Notes: generated by a model from the letters alone, not told the origin. Shown: positions 33,120 to 45,184, counted from the stretch's first letter. The stretch: DNA of 64,000 bases from Ligustrum vulgare (GCA_963555705.1 OY743174.1:25299608-25363607), one strand, 5' to 3'. Program-made: numbers and translations.

Positions 33120-33775
33120 TGATACGAATTATAGTGGGCTTGACGAAAAATCAAATATTCAAGTCAAACAAAAGTCCGAAGATCAGTAGCATTTTCACGG
33201 CCGTAAGTTCCATATGTCATAGCCGTAACGATCTCTCGTGTCAAACAAGAAATTCTGGGATTTTCATACTTATGACCGTAAGTTACATCTTCACGACCGT
33301 AACTTCTGAGCGAGCCAGAATTTCGCAGATTTTATTTCTTTTTCAGTTTTAGTTATTTTAGTTTAATTAGAAATCTATTTTGAGCCCATTAGTGGCTACC
33401 CTAGTTGTTAGGTCATTTTCCATTTTTTATATGCTTTTCATTCATTATAACAGACAGATTTGATTGATAATAAACAGTTTTCAGTCTTGACTCTTTTAAA
33501 AGGTGGACTCCTTTTATTTTCTTAGAACTTATCAAGATTAATCATCTTGTGATGTTCAACCCGGACTTATCAAAGATTGACAATCTTTGTGGCATTCAAA
33601 AATAAAAAATTTATCAAGGAAACTAGACAAGTCCTTTTGGCATTTTGCAAATCTTAGTTTTTTCTTCTACATTGTCGATCCTCGCGTCGTGAAGTTTGGG
33701 TCAAGATTCCATCGTCCATCTACAAACCTGGGTTCGGAACTTTCCAAAGCTAATTCCACACTTCGAATCACGTTA
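33120..33775 (+). repeat. Array LTR 1
   Basis: 656 bp. Carries four CCGTAA-type motifs (about 33200, 33222, 33277, 33297), then the shared block around TTATCAAAGATTGACAATCTTTG (an inverted repeat, 33566-33588). Confidence 0.82.
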
Positions 33776-33777
33776 TT

Positions 33778-33789
33778 TGGTATCAAAGC
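33778..33789 (+). other. PBS-like site after array LTR 1
   Basis: TGGTATCAAAGC, one base from the initiator-tRNA-Met complement TGGTATCAGAGC. Confidence 0.7.
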
Positions 33790-34203
33790 TGGACTCTAAA
33801 TTTAGGTTTATTCTATCCCAGTTTAATTCTTAAGTTTATCGTCGAGTCTGCCATAAGAATTATCCATATCTTGTTGTTGAGCCTTTTTTTTCTTGAGTTT
33901 TCTTGTTTCTTCTTATTCTTTGTGCTAGTAAAATTTTCTAGTCTTTAATCCAAAAAAAAAAACCCAAAAGATTTCAACAGTTTTTATTTTGGTCAAATGT
34001 TATCTGAATTCCGTTTCGTTTGTTTTTCCATATTCGTAGTCAAATTTTCGGATTTATATAAAAAAAATATTTTATCATTTTTTTTTATTTATTCCAAAAA
34101 TTTCACAAGAAAAAAGTCACTCAAAAATTCAAGAACCACTTTCTTGAATTTATTAATCATTTGTTTTATTGTTCTTTTCCATTTAATTCCACATAAACTA
34201 AAC

Positions 34204-35130
34204 AATGTCCAAATTTCAAGAAAAATCTTCATCTAGAAGGGATAAAGATAAATATCATGTGTGTGGAGGTTTTTGAATGAAGTTAACATGAGAATGGATA
34301 AACTAGGTGAAAAAAGGGTCAAATTGAAAAAGGAACGATCTCAAACAAATTGTAGTGATGAGAGGAATCATAGGCGTGATCATAAACCTAGTGATGAAAT
34401 TGGGGTTAAGAGGGGGAAGAGATTTATCAGAAGGAGAATTTGAAGATTGAAAAAGAAATTTATGTGAGGATGAGGTATGAACGAGAGGCAAAAAGGAAAA
34501 AATTGACTAAGTTACAAGAGAAAGAGGATAAAAGAGAGCTTGTGGTTAAATGGTTAAAGGGGAGTAAAAAATATATTATGGTAGAGTCTCAGGTTAAGGA
34601 TGTTGAGAAGGAGGGTGAGTTAGAATTTAAAATTGAAGTTGTAGAACAAACTCCAAAATTTTAGGAGCAAGAGGAGGAGTTGGGTAGCAAGGAGGTGATT
34701 GAAAGTAAAATTGTTGATGATGAGAGGAATGAATTGGAAGTTGGAGTGGAAGTTCAAAATTTGGGTACTGATTTGATAGTGTATGAACATGGTGATAAAA
34801 ATGTGGGGTTAGAATATGTAGTTGAGCTTAAAAGTAAACAAATTGAACAAGAATACAAGGATACATACATTGTACCTCATGAAACTAACATTTTCCACCC
34901 CATTTTATTTAAATCTTTTTTGCAAGTTGATTATAGTTGGGATCTTCAACCACACTACATGTGGCCATGGAAGTTCATGTTTCAACACTTCCATGTTTAC
35001 CAATTGAAGGAGTGTAACTTTCCGAATTCATGTCATGGAAGCAAGAATTTCCCATTTGATGCAGGAGGAGCAATGAAGTATCATGAACAAAGTTATGATT
35101 CAGGAGGAATCATCCTGAATAAGGAGGATA
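34204..35130 (+). pseudogene. Internal ORF of the array element, copy 1 (unknown protein)
   Basis: I do not recognise this protein. From ATG 34204 (MSKFQEKSSSR) both copies read as a Lys/Glu-rich, probably coiled-coil protein (REAKRKKLTKLQEKEDKREL near 34480), then an acidic stretch (VIESKIVDDERNELEVGVEVQ, 34693). The C-terminal part is Trp/His-rich: QVDYSWDLQPHYMWPWKFMF (34923) and HVYQLKECNFPNSCHG. This copy has a stop at 34662-34664 and frame changes near 34270 and 34440; the last frame runs past the internal region into LTR 2. No gag zinc knuckle, protease or polymerase motif is seen. Conservation between copies 1 and 2 hints that it was once coding. Confidence 0.5.
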
Positions 35131-35722
35131 TGATACGAATCATAGTGGGCTTGACGGAAAAAACAATATTCAAGCCAAGCAAAAGTTTGAGTATCATTAG
35201 CATTTTCATGGTCGTAAGTTCCATATGTCACGGCCGTAACGATCCCTCGGGCCAAACAAGAAATTTCGGGATTTTCATATTTACGGTCGTAAGTCTCACA
35301 TTCATAGCCGTAATTCTAAAACCACAAGCAAATTACCACTCGGCTACCCTATTTGTTACGTCTTTTCCATTATTTATGTGCTTTTCGTTCATTGTAATAG
35401 ACGGATTTGATTGATAATAAACAGTTTTGAGTTTTTACTCTTTTAAATGGTGGATTCCTTTTATTTCCTTAGAACTTATCAAGATTAATCATCTTGTGGC
35501 GTTCAATTCAAACTTATCAAAGATTGACAATCTTTGTGGCGTTCAAAAATTAGAAATTTATCAAGGAAACTGGACAAGTCCTTTTGGCGTTTCGCAAATC
35601 TTGGTTCTTTCTTCCGCATCGTTGATCCTCGCATCGTGAAGTTTGGGTCAAGATTCCACCATCCATCCACAAACCTGGGTTCGGAACTTTTCGGTATTAA
35701 TTCTGCGTTTCGAATCACATCA
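35131..35722 (+). repeat. Array LTR 2
   Basis: 592 bp, shortest of the three: lacks about 60 bp present in LTR 1 after the motif cluster. PBS-like TGGTATAAAAGC follows at 35725. Confidence 0.82.
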
Positions 35723-36144
35723 TTTGGTATAAAAGCTGGACTCTAAATTTAGTTTTATTCTATCCTAGTTTAACACTCATGTTTATCATTGAGTCTGCCA
35801 TAAGAATTATCCATATCTTATTGTTGTGTCTTTTTTTTGCTTGAGTTTTCTTTTTTTTTTCTTGTTCTTCGTGTCACTAAAATTTCCCAATCTTTAATCC
35901 ATAAAAAAAATCCCAAAATATTTCAACGATGTTTATTTGGGTCAAATGTTATCAGAATTTCCGTTTCGTTTGTTGTCCCATGTTCGTAGTCAAATTTTCG
36001 GAATTATATAAAAAAAATATTATCATTTTTTTATTTATTCCGAAAATTTTACCCAAAAAAAAAAAAGCCACTCCAAAATTAAAGAACCACTTTCTTGAAT
36101 TTATTAATTCTTTGTTTTATAGTTATTTTCCATTTAATTCCACA

Positions 36145-37098
36145 ATGTCCAAATTTCAAGAAAAATCTTCATCTAGATAACGATAAATATCGTGTGTGAA
36201 GGTTTTTGAATGAAGTTAAGATGATGGATAAACTAGATGAAAAAGGGTCAAATTGAAAAAGGAGCGATCTCAAACAAACCCTAGTAATGAGAGGCATTAT
36301 AGGCGTGATCTTAAACCTATGGATGAAATTGGGGTTAAGAGGATAGAAGAGACTGATCAAAAGGCGATTTTGAAGATTCAAAAAGAAGCTCATGAGAGGA
36401 TGATGTATGAACGGGAGGTAAAAAAAAAATAAAAATTGACTAAGTTGGAAGAGAAAGAGGAAAAAAAAGAGGCTGTGGTTAAATGGTTAAAGGAGATTGA
36501 TAAATATATTATGGTAGAGTCTCAAGTTAATAATGTTGAGAAGGAGGAGGGCGAGTTAGAGTTGAAAATTGAAGTAGTTGAACAAACTCCAAAATTTGAG
36601 GAGTAAGAGGAGGAGTTGAGTAGCGAGGAGGTGATTGAAAATAAATTTGTTGATGATGAGAGGAATGAATTTGAAGTTGGAGTGGAAGTTCAAAATTTGG
36701 GTAGTGATGTGATAGTGTATGAACATGGTGATAAAAATGTGGGGTTAGAAGATGTGGTCGGGCTTGAAAGTAAAAAAATTGAACAAAAAGTTGCAAAGGA
36801 GAAAAGAGCGGAAGAGTAGAGCCTCATGGTTTAAAAAGAGGAGCTGGAGATGATTTGTCATGAATACAATGATCCATATCTTGTATCTCATGAAACTAGC
36901 ATTTTCCTCCCCATTTTATTTAAATCTTTTTTGTAGGTTGATTATAGTTGGGAGCTTCAACCACACTACATGTGGCCAAGGAATTTCATGTTTCAACACT
37001 TCCATGTTTACCAATTGAAGGAGTGTAACTTATTGAACTCATGTCATGGAGGTCAGAATTTTCCATTTGATCCAGGAGGAGCAATGAAACATCATTAA
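36145..37098 (+). pseudogene. Internal ORF of the array element, copy 2 (unknown protein)
   Basis: Same layout as copy 1: MSKFQEKSSSR at 36145, Lys/Glu-rich middle, acidic VIENKFVDDERNEFEVGVEVQ (36634), then the Trp/His-rich end (36940-37050). Stops at 36176, 36604 and 36817 and frameshifts break it. Copy 2 has an extra Lys/Glu-rich run (IEQKVAKEKRAEE at 36778 and beyond) missing from copy 1. Confidence 0.5.
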
Positions 37099-37138
37099 CA
37101 AAGCTATGGTTCAGGACGAATCTTCCTGAAGGAGGGTA

Positions 37139-37845
37139 TGATACGAATTATAGTGGGCTTGACGGAAAATCAAATATTCAAGTCGAACAAAAAATCGAGG
37201 ATCAGTAGCATTTTCACGACCATAAGTTCCATATGTCACGGTCGTAACGATCCATCGTGTCAAACAAGAAATTCTTGCATTTTCATACTTACGGTAGTAA
37301 GTCTCACATTCACGGCCGTAACTCTTAAACCGGGAGCAACTAACGGCTGTAACTTGCATCTTCATGGCCCTAACTTCTAAGTGAGCCAGAATTTTGCATA
37401 TTTTATTTCCTTTTCAATTTTAGTTATTTTAGTTCAACTAAAACTCTATTTTGAGCCCATTAGCGGCTACCCTTGTTGTTAGGTCATTTTTCATTATTTA
37501 TATGCTTTTCATTCATTGTAATAGACAGCTTTGATTGATAATAAAAAGTTTTGAGTTTTTACTCACTTAAAAGGTGGATTCCTTTTATTTTTTAGAACTT
37601 AACAAGATTAATCATCTTATGGCGTTTAACCCGAACTTATCAAAGATTGACAATCTTTGTGGGGTTCAAAAATCAGAAATTTATCAAGGAAAATGGACAA
37701 GTCCTTTTGACGTTTCACAAATCTTGGTTCTTTCTTCCGCATCGTCGATCCTCGTGTCGTGAAGTTTAGGTCAAGATTCCACCGTTCATCCACAAACCTA
37801 GGTTCGAAACTTTCCTGCGTGAATTCCGTGCTTCGAATCACGTCA
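37139..37845 (+). repeat. Array LTR 3
   Basis: 707 bp; up to six CCGTAA-like motifs (about 37218-37375). It ends CGAATCACGTCA with no PBS after it, so this is the outer 3' end of the array. No TSD can be checked because the other end is off-window. Confidence 0.8.
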
Positions 37846-38600
37846 GTTTCTCCGACTGAGATTTCATCACCCCGACCGTCGAGTTGTGCGATTTTCATCG
37901 ACGAAAACTACACTGCTCCGGCCAACAAGTTGGGAAAGCACGATAATCTATTTCTTGGTGCTCATAATATACAGGTCTGGGTTCGGATTTTTTGAGATCG
38001 GGTTGTGGATTTCTTTAGAGATCTGGAATTTTTTTTCTATTTTGTAGAGGGGAGTTTGGATTTCTTTGGAGATCTTCACTTTTTTTCAATGTTTTCAGAC
38101 ACGGTCCGAGCATCGACCCAGCTAAGAGACTCGGTCAAGGGTCGAGGATTAACCCGGAGTCGACTCAAGGTCAACCCGAGCATTAATTAATATTAAAAAA
38201 AATTAAAAAAAATTAATAAATGTATAAAACTTGGGTCAAACCTAGGTTCAGGTCGACAGGGTTTCCCGGGTCAACTCGGGTTTGACCCGACTAGGTATTT
38301 TTGGGCCTGGTCGTGGGTTTCCGGGTCAACCCAACTGGACACGGCCGAGTTTGACCACATTGATTTTTTTTCCTATTTTGGAGAGGGGATTTTGGATTTT
38401 TTGGATATCTGGAATTTTTTTTTTCCTATTTTGGAGAGGGGATTGTGCGATTTTTAGGTCCCAGCACGCTATGAAATGGTTAATGGCACTTCAGTGAATT
38501 CAACCAGTTTAGACAAGGAAATTTCGTCTTTTCTCTGGTGATTGTCATTGGCATTGTGAAGCATAATTGTACAACTAGCATTGTTGTAAAAATTATAACA
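37846..38600. repeat. Unclassified repeats
   Basis: No gene. Four diverged copies of a unit around CTATTTTGGAGAGGGGATT with GATATCTGGAATTTTTT lie at about 38005-38090 and 38368-38455. They are split by a GC-richer stretch (38100-38350) full of GGGTCAACCCGAG/GGGTTTGACC-type inverted words. Confidence 0.5.
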
Positions 38601-38609
38601 ATAACAATT

Positions 38610-38611
<2 letters not shown>

Positions 38612-38653
<42 letters not shown>

Positions 38654-38660
38654 CCCCCCC
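38612..38660 (+). repeat. (CT)n microsatellite followed by a C-run
   Basis: About 19 CT units then about 10 C. It lies in the minus-strand LTR fragment, where the first solo LTR has a similar CT-rich tract (about 2280-2320). Confidence 0.95.
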
Positions 38661-40977
38661 TCATTTTCGAAACAGAGAAAAAGAGGCGAGAGAGAGACGC
38701 GATTGGGGAGGGGCGAAGCCCGTCCCTCCGATTCCAACCGGAACCAACTTCGTCAGTAATGCCGCCATCATGTGGCGGTGACGAAATTGGGGGGAGGGAT
38801 TACTGAAGGTGAAGACTTGGGTGATTTTGTGTAATACCACTTTTCGTTTTAAAATTTTTGAATATCAGACAATTTGTACGATGATACTATGATGAATTAT
38901 TTATTTACCAATTATTATTGATAATAATTTGAATTATTTTGCAATGGAAGGACTTGGATGCCGTCACGATCAATGTGCCAAATAAAAAAGTTTATAAATT
39001 GTTTACATGCAATTATATGCCTAATTGTTTATTTTAATTGCTAAGTATGTTTATTCCAATTTATTTAAATTTTTAAATGTCCAAAAATACTTTTAATTGA
39101 GATTTATGTAAAGTTTAGGGGCAATTGGAGGATAAATAAAAGTTATGGACTTACTTGTACACATGTAGAGAAATGAGGTACCAAATTGTAAATTTCCAAA
39201 AGTTTATATTAAAAACCTAGCCTGATCTCTCATCTCACTCCCTCACCGTTCACTCTCGGCTCTCTCACTGTCTCGCCTCTATCTCTCACCCGATCTTCTC
39301 AATTCGACGCCACCCACGCCGTCGAGTCACAACCGGCGACACCACCACCTTCCCTCGGTGTAAGCCCTCTCTCTTCTCCTTGCCCACTGCGAACTTACAC
39401 CGTGAACATGCACCTGCCCTGCGGTCACTGCCTCACACACTCACGGGTTCACACACACACTGATTCACACACACCCAAACACATAAATGGATGGGATGCT
39501 ATTATTTATGTGGCACATGTGAAATTTCAGATTATGGGTTTGTTTAGATTTTTGTATTTTAAGTTGCTAAATTGAGATGTTGGACAATGTGTGTGTTTGT
39601 GTCTATATATATATGTATGTATGTAATGATAATGTTGTGGCTTAGTTAACTAGGTTAAAGTTTGAATTATAGTGATAATTTTTCATATTTAGAATTTGTG
39701 AAAATTACCTTGTTTAAATTGAGTTAATTTAATTAAGTTTCTGTTATTTTTGGGTAAACTTGAGGATTTTGAATTTATGAGATTAGTTAATTGTTTAAAT
39801 TTTAACTTTTGGATTGGAATTTGTAATTTTAGATTTAAGAGTTTATTTGGAACTTAAAATTAGAATTTCAGATTTTTGGAATTTATTAATGCAGGTTATT
39901 TTAATTGATTTTATTTTAAATTGAGACATTAATTATAATCTTACATTCCTATACTTTTTAAGGATTTAAAATGTAATGTTTTGAGAATTGGTAGTATGAA
40001 AGGTGTTTTAACTGGTTTTATGTGCTTTAGTGTTAATGTAAGGTCACATTAGGTTAAATTGAAGTTTTAACTTTAGTTAGGAGTATTTAAAAGTCATATT
40101 TATTGAAATATGTGAATATTTCATATTTGATGGGATTATAAATTAAATAATTGTTTGGTAATGGTTGAGTTATGATATGAAATTTGGGTTTATAAATTAT
40201 TTGCAGATTTCAAATTTTAGCAATGTTAAATTTAATATTGATCCATAATGGTAAATCTTCAGTTTACAACTATATTTCGGAAATTTTTACTATGAATAAT
40301 TAGAATTTTAATTGAGAAATTTTGTAAAGTTAGGTAATGTAATTTTGAATTTTAGTTTGAACTAAAAGATGAGTAAACCTTTTCTATTGTGTATTGAATT
40401 GATTGTTCATTTCGAATATGGTGTTAAATGTGTTAGACATGGCTTAAGGTTCCGTTTGGTCTGAATTATATATTAAATTGAAGTTTTAACCTTGGTTAGG
40501 AGTTTAAATTTTGGTTTCGAACTAAAGGTTGTATTGTATGAATGTATGAAAATAATTAGGAGAATTGGTATATTGACGTCGCGGGCATCTGAGACTCTTT
40601 CACTTGCAAATCAAGATAACGGTAACTACTAAGGACGTCAGGTAAGTAAACTTCCCCTATTTTTATAGAAGTTAAATGTAAATGTGAAAAGGACTGTTTG
40701 CAACTTACTTGCTTTGGTGAATTTCATTTACTTTATGAAAGTATATGTTATTAGGAAGAATGTTCAAGCATGTACATTATCATGTCATTACATCATCAAG
40801 CATGCATTGGCATCGAAATTGGGAAGTCAAATGTTTTTAAATGAAAGAAATGTGTCAAGGTGCAAGTTTGTTCAAAAGTTATGTATCCCACGTTTTTAAG
40901 AAAGAATGAGTGTACTTCTAGTTCATGAAAGATGCGAGTGGGAAATGGGGCGCGGGGGACCGGGGTACCCGAATTAA

Positions 40978-41096
40978 GTCGCTATGCGACGGAATGTTCA
41001 ACCGTTTTACGGTGGACTGTTAAACCGCTTTGCGGTGGGAAAGTGGATGTTAAACCGCTTTGCGGTGGGAAAGTGAATGTTAAACCGCTTTGCGGT
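40978..41096 (+). repeat. Five tandem mini-hairpins
   Basis: GTCGCTATGCGAC (40978), ACCGTTTTACGGT (41001), then ACCGCTTTGCGGT at 41024, 41054 and 41084. Each is a perfect 5-bp stem with a 3-nt loop. Spacing is 23, 23, 30 and 30 bases, with GTTAA or GTTCA just before most of them. Confidence 0.92.
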
Positions 41097-41617
41097 GGAA
41101 ATGTGAATGTTAATCTGGTTCCAAATAAGAATTTCCCACTGTTATCTGATTGACTAGAAGATACACCAAGTGAGCTCACGATGGAAATGAAGTGAAAGTT
41201 TTGAAATATTAAGTGAAAGTTTTGAAATGTTAAGGGAAAGCTTGAAAAGTTTGAAAGTTTTGAAAGGTTAAAGTGAATGGGGATACATATTTCAAAGTTT
41301 AATGCATTTCATGTCATAAGCATGCATTACATTCATAAAATTTACTTACTGAGCTTTAGCTCACCCCAATCCCTCCCCAACATTTCAGGTGATGAAAGTT
41401 AGGTGATCCGAGGAGAGCACTTTGCAGCTGACTCAGACAGTACTCGCTGCCATTCTTTTTAAATAAAGTAAATTTGGGATTTAGTTAAGTTTTTCATTAA
41501 TCGTTCCTTATTCATTCATTTTTAAAACTATTTGATTGGATTAGTTTTGAATAAGTAATGGCATTGCATTAGCAATTAAACTATCTCTTATTTTATTTGT
41601 TAAAGTTTGTTGGTTTG

Positions 41618-42561
41618 TGATGCAAACCCGGAAGAGGGTCCGCGTCGTAGCTTGCGGAATAACGTTTGGAAATCTCCGAATTCAGGTTGGAATGGACGAG
41701 AACACTACAACCCAAGCCTCACGACGTAAGAACCGTAATGTCATTACGATGTGGAAACAAGAACCGTAATGGTTTGAACGCCACAAAAGATGCCCACGCC
41801 TTTGATAAGTTCGATTTGTTGAACGCCACAAATATCCCACAATATTTGATAAGTTCGAAATTTGTTCAATTCCAGAACAATGTTGAGAAAATACTCAATA
41901 TATTTTTCATTCATCAAAATCTTCTGTTTTTACATTGAATGGAAAAGCATATAAATAGGTAAAATAAAAGTTATAAAACCTAACCGCTAACTGACTCTGA
42001 ATAGAATTCTAGTTAGGCTAAAATAGCTAAACTAACTAAAATAACCAAAATAACCAAAATTACCAAAATTGGAAAAATAATTAAAAACTAATAAAGGAAA
42101 TACAAATCAACTGAAATACTAAAAATCTCGAAAATCTGATTTGCGCCGCTTACGGCCGTAAAAGTCGGACTTACTGCCGTAAGTCCTTCTCGGATCAAAA
42201 TGTTTCAATATTAGTTACGGCCATGAAATTCCATTGATTAGTTACGGCCGTGAGAGCCCAAGTTACGACCGTAAACGCTGTTCTACCCAAATTGTGCGTT
42301 GATAATGTTACGACCGTAATTATGGAAGTTACGGCCGTAAAAGCCCTTCTGCCTTGATTTCTGATCCTTTGACGTGAATTGAATCTCGACTCGAACCCAA
42401 CACGAAACTTGTTCATTTTTCCATGTAGAATATTGTTGAAGTGCCCGTATCTTGATTTCTTATTTTTGACGCCTTTTTCGGATCACATCATCCCCTCTTC
42501 CTTTAAGATGATTCGTCCTGAATCATAACATTGTTCTTAGCTTCTTTTCCGAATCAAATCA
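41618..42561 (-). mobile_element. Reduced minus-strand relative of the ACGGCCGTAA LTR family
   Basis: Flanked by TSD GTTTG (41613-41617, 42562-42566). The minus strand shows an LTR (42490 to 41618) with several ACGGCCGTAA motifs (42154-42335), then towards higher coordinates a purine tract and the CAGGACGAATCATCTT box that matches the internal end at 35098-35130. After about 70 bp comes a second LTR-like terminus (CCGAATCAAATCA, ending 42561). So it appears to be LTR plus a short internal stub plus the tip of a second LTR. Confidence 0.75.
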
Positions 42562-44247
42562 GTTTGGAATTTTTGTATTGAGGAGTTTGGGATTTATTTT
42601 AGGATAATGTGGTGATGTGAAAGTTGATATTGAATTGTGACTGAATGTTGAATATTGATTATTGAATGGGTTGAGATTTGCACTTTTAAATTGTTAGGTT
42701 GGATTTGATGTCCCTCTACAGGTTGGTTAAGTCCAAATTACAGAGGAGACTTTGCCGAAATTTCTATAGATTTGTATAATAGAAAAATGAAATTTTTGAT
42801 GTTTTAAATGATTTATTTCCGCCTTAAAAGAAAAAGGGAAGTTAACACCTAGGTTTAATATTTTGAACTTGGGGTGTTACATTTTGGGTTATTTTGGTAC
42901 GAAAATCGAGGCTTGGATTCTGTTTGAGGTTTTCTGACACATTAGTGGGCGGTGATTGAGGTAAGTTTTTGGGTTCTGTTTGTTTTTGGTTTTGATGATG
43001 ATTTTGGGTGTCGATTGAGGGTAGTTTGTAGTTGGGCAATGGGTGGTGACGAGTGTGGTGTGCCAGTGGTTTTGACATGGTGATGACGGTGGTGGATTGT
43101 GTGATGGTTGTTAAACGATGGCTGCGGTGGCTTGGATGAGGTTTGATGGTTGTTTTGGGTCTTGAATTTGATTGGGGATAGTGATTTTGGGATTCTTGGA
43201 GTCGGGGCAATGGACTCATTGGTGGTGGCCGTGAGATTCAGTCTCTGTAGAGTTTTGGCAGTTTGGGGTGGCTTGAGTTTGAGTTGGCTCATTATGGCGT
43301 ATGGTATTTGATTGTTGCAGTGGGGATCGATTGGTGGTAGACGGTGGTGGTAGGTTACAGTCGACCAATGGAGGTTGGATTGAGGTTTTGTTTTGTGTAT
43401 GATGCAGTGTGGAAATCTTCATCCTGTTCATGGCTAGAAATTGGTTTTTCTAGCATCAACATGTGAAGTTCCAGTGATTTGATAACTATTTGATAACTAA
43501 ACAAACTTTGAGGCAATGAATTAATACCCAGAAGTTGTTTGCTCGGCTGTGTGAGTTTGAGAGGGATATATATTATGGATTGGATTCAAATTTGGTAGGC
43601 TAGATTTAGTATTTGATTGGGAGCAAATTTGTGAGAATTATGGAGGTGTGACTGAATTTTTGTAATGGAAGAATACAAAACTAGCGGGAGGAAAACAATG
43701 AAAATTCTGAGTGACTGTGGGAAGAAGGAGGGGAACCTACTAGTATGAGATAGCCATTGCATTGGCTTTGATCCACTTTGGCAAGTCAGGGAATAATTCT
43801 AGGATTTGATTATGGATTGAAATTGAGAAAATTCTGGGAGTTGCAAGGTCAGCAAGGAAAGTCAGAATCATTTAGGAACAATCGAAGAGTTGATGTTGTC
43901 ACGGTTTTGGACCAAGAAGCAATTGATTGAGTTTTAAATGGGCTTGAATGATTGATAATAATATTTGGGCTTAAGGAATTGGATTGGATTAAAATGGTTT
44001 GGACTCAAATTAGTTAAAGTTTGGACATAAAATAATTAAAACTTTGACTTTAAAAATAAATAATGAAAATAAGATACTTTCAATAAAATTGGAATTTGAT
44101 TAAGATTTTTAAAATAAAATTAATTTCACTTAATTGGCTAGACGAATACGCGTTTTAAAAAAATAAATGGGCAAAGTCGCAGCGCTACGTTTTTAAAGAT
44201 AAATAATATTTATTTAAATAAGTCACGAAAAATCCTCGGTCATTACA

Positions 44248-45184
44248 AAACCACACCATCTCGAAGTTTAATTAGATGAAGTTCTTTCAGTATCTTTGTT
44301 ACTATTTAGAGATACTTGTTATTCAAAACTGAACTTTATTAAGATCTTGTTATGATCATCTTTGTACCTAATTAGTAACAGTTAATACTTTATTTCAATG
44401 GATATGACTTTATTAATATTCAATAGTACTACAACAATCCACTCAAATGACTTGTTTTTACCCTTTGAATCCATGAATTATTGTTTTGATAATTTACATC
44501 AGAACATGTTTGGCTAACCATTTTTAGTTATTGGTTGAAGATGAAAAATTCTGTTTTCTATTTTGAATTAAAAGACAAGTAGTTTAGTAAATTCTCGTGT
44601 TCTTGATTTTATGGTGCATGAATATTTTGTTATTAGTTGCTTGATCACCAATTAAATAACTTGGTGCTTGTTGTAGTACTAGAAAGTTTACAATAGGTTT
44701 AGAACACTGTACAATGAACACACGGGTCAATATATGTTAGGAATAACATGTATGGCGTGTGCAATTTCATTTGATAATTGTGTGATTTAATGCATCTCTT
44801 TACATATAAATTTGAACTAGAAATAAGATTGAGTCGTATTCAGAAAATGTTTAACTTGTCTTGGAAAAAACAATTGATTAATATAGGATGATTGATTGCA
44901 TGAATAATACTAAATTACGTAAGTCGAGAACTGTTAAAGATACCAATACATGGATTCAAAATCTAATACATTCATACATACAAATCAATGTTTTTCACCA
45001 TTTTCATTTCTTAGAATAACATGGAATAATCACAAACCATAAATTCCTTTTGCGCCACTTACATCAAATTTGATAGAAAACTAGTACACCTACATTTAAA
45101 TTTAAATTTTGTTCCTCGTGGGACGACAACTCACTACGTATTACTTGTCTATGATTTCATGCACTTGTGGGATTTTTTGAACAT
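44248..45184 (+). mobile_element. Decayed LTR of a tRNA-Asp-primed gypsy element, with PBS relic
   Basis: The end CCTCGTGGGACGACAACTC...CACTTGTGGGATTTTTTGAACA (45115-45183) parallels the LTR end of element B (19700-19798). It is followed by TTTCTGTTACCACTGTCTGG, which aligns with the tRNA-Asp PBS with about 8 mismatches in 22. The left boundary is unclear; AT-rich DNA of 44248-45110 holds no gene. Confidence 0.5.

Larger units (their letters stand above)
33102..37845 (+). mobile_element. Tandem array of a small non-autonomous LTR element (LTR-int-LTR-int-LTR)
   Basis: Three LTRs (33120-33775, 35131-35722, 37139-37845) separated by two internal regions of about 1.36 and 1.42 kb. Each LTR begins TGATACGAAT after a purine tract (AAGGAGG-type) and ends near TTCGAATCACxTCA. 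LTR 1 and 2 are followed after two bases by TGGTATCAAAGC/TGGTATAAAAGC, close to the initiator-tRNA-Met PBS. Bases 33102-33119 are the end of a further internal region cut by element C, so the array continues off-window to the left. The internal regions show no pol domain. Lineage unknown; size fits a TRIM/small LARD. Confidence 0.82.
38830..42881 (+). mobile_element. Solo LTR (Tekay-like), 4.05 kb including a nested insertion
   Basis: Starts TGTAATACCAC, ends GGGGTGTTACA (9-bp inverted ends with one mismatch), flanked by 5-bp TSD TTTTG at 38825-38829 and 42882-42886. After subtracting the nested element (41618-42561 plus TSD) it is about 3.1 kb. It has a CT-rich leader-like segment (39220-39480), a hairpin row (40978-41096) and no coding region. 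Recombination between LTRs has removed the element body. Confidence 0.87.
38600..44247 (-). mobile_element. Left-truncated minus-strand LTR fragment, relative of the LTR at 1258-3659
   Basis: On the minus strand it starts TGTAATGACCGAGG (44247) and continues with GCGCTGCGACTTTGCCCATTT, close to GTCGCTGCGATCTCATCCATTT at about 1314. A Pro/His/Thr-rich low-complexity stretch (43430-42890) and a GC-rich leader (38820-38660) follow, in the same order as the first solo LTR. The two parts are separated by the later solo LTR 38830-42881. The left end cannot be found; sequence changes character at about 38600. Confidence 0.65.

Noticed and set aside
38480..38759. Frames with Arg-Glu or Ser-Leu repeats
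   Set aside because: Translations of the (CT)n microsatellite.
42842..43431. Minus-strand frames rich in Pro, His and Thr
   Set aside because: Part of the minus-strand LTR fragment; same kind of low-complexity translation as 1344-2042.
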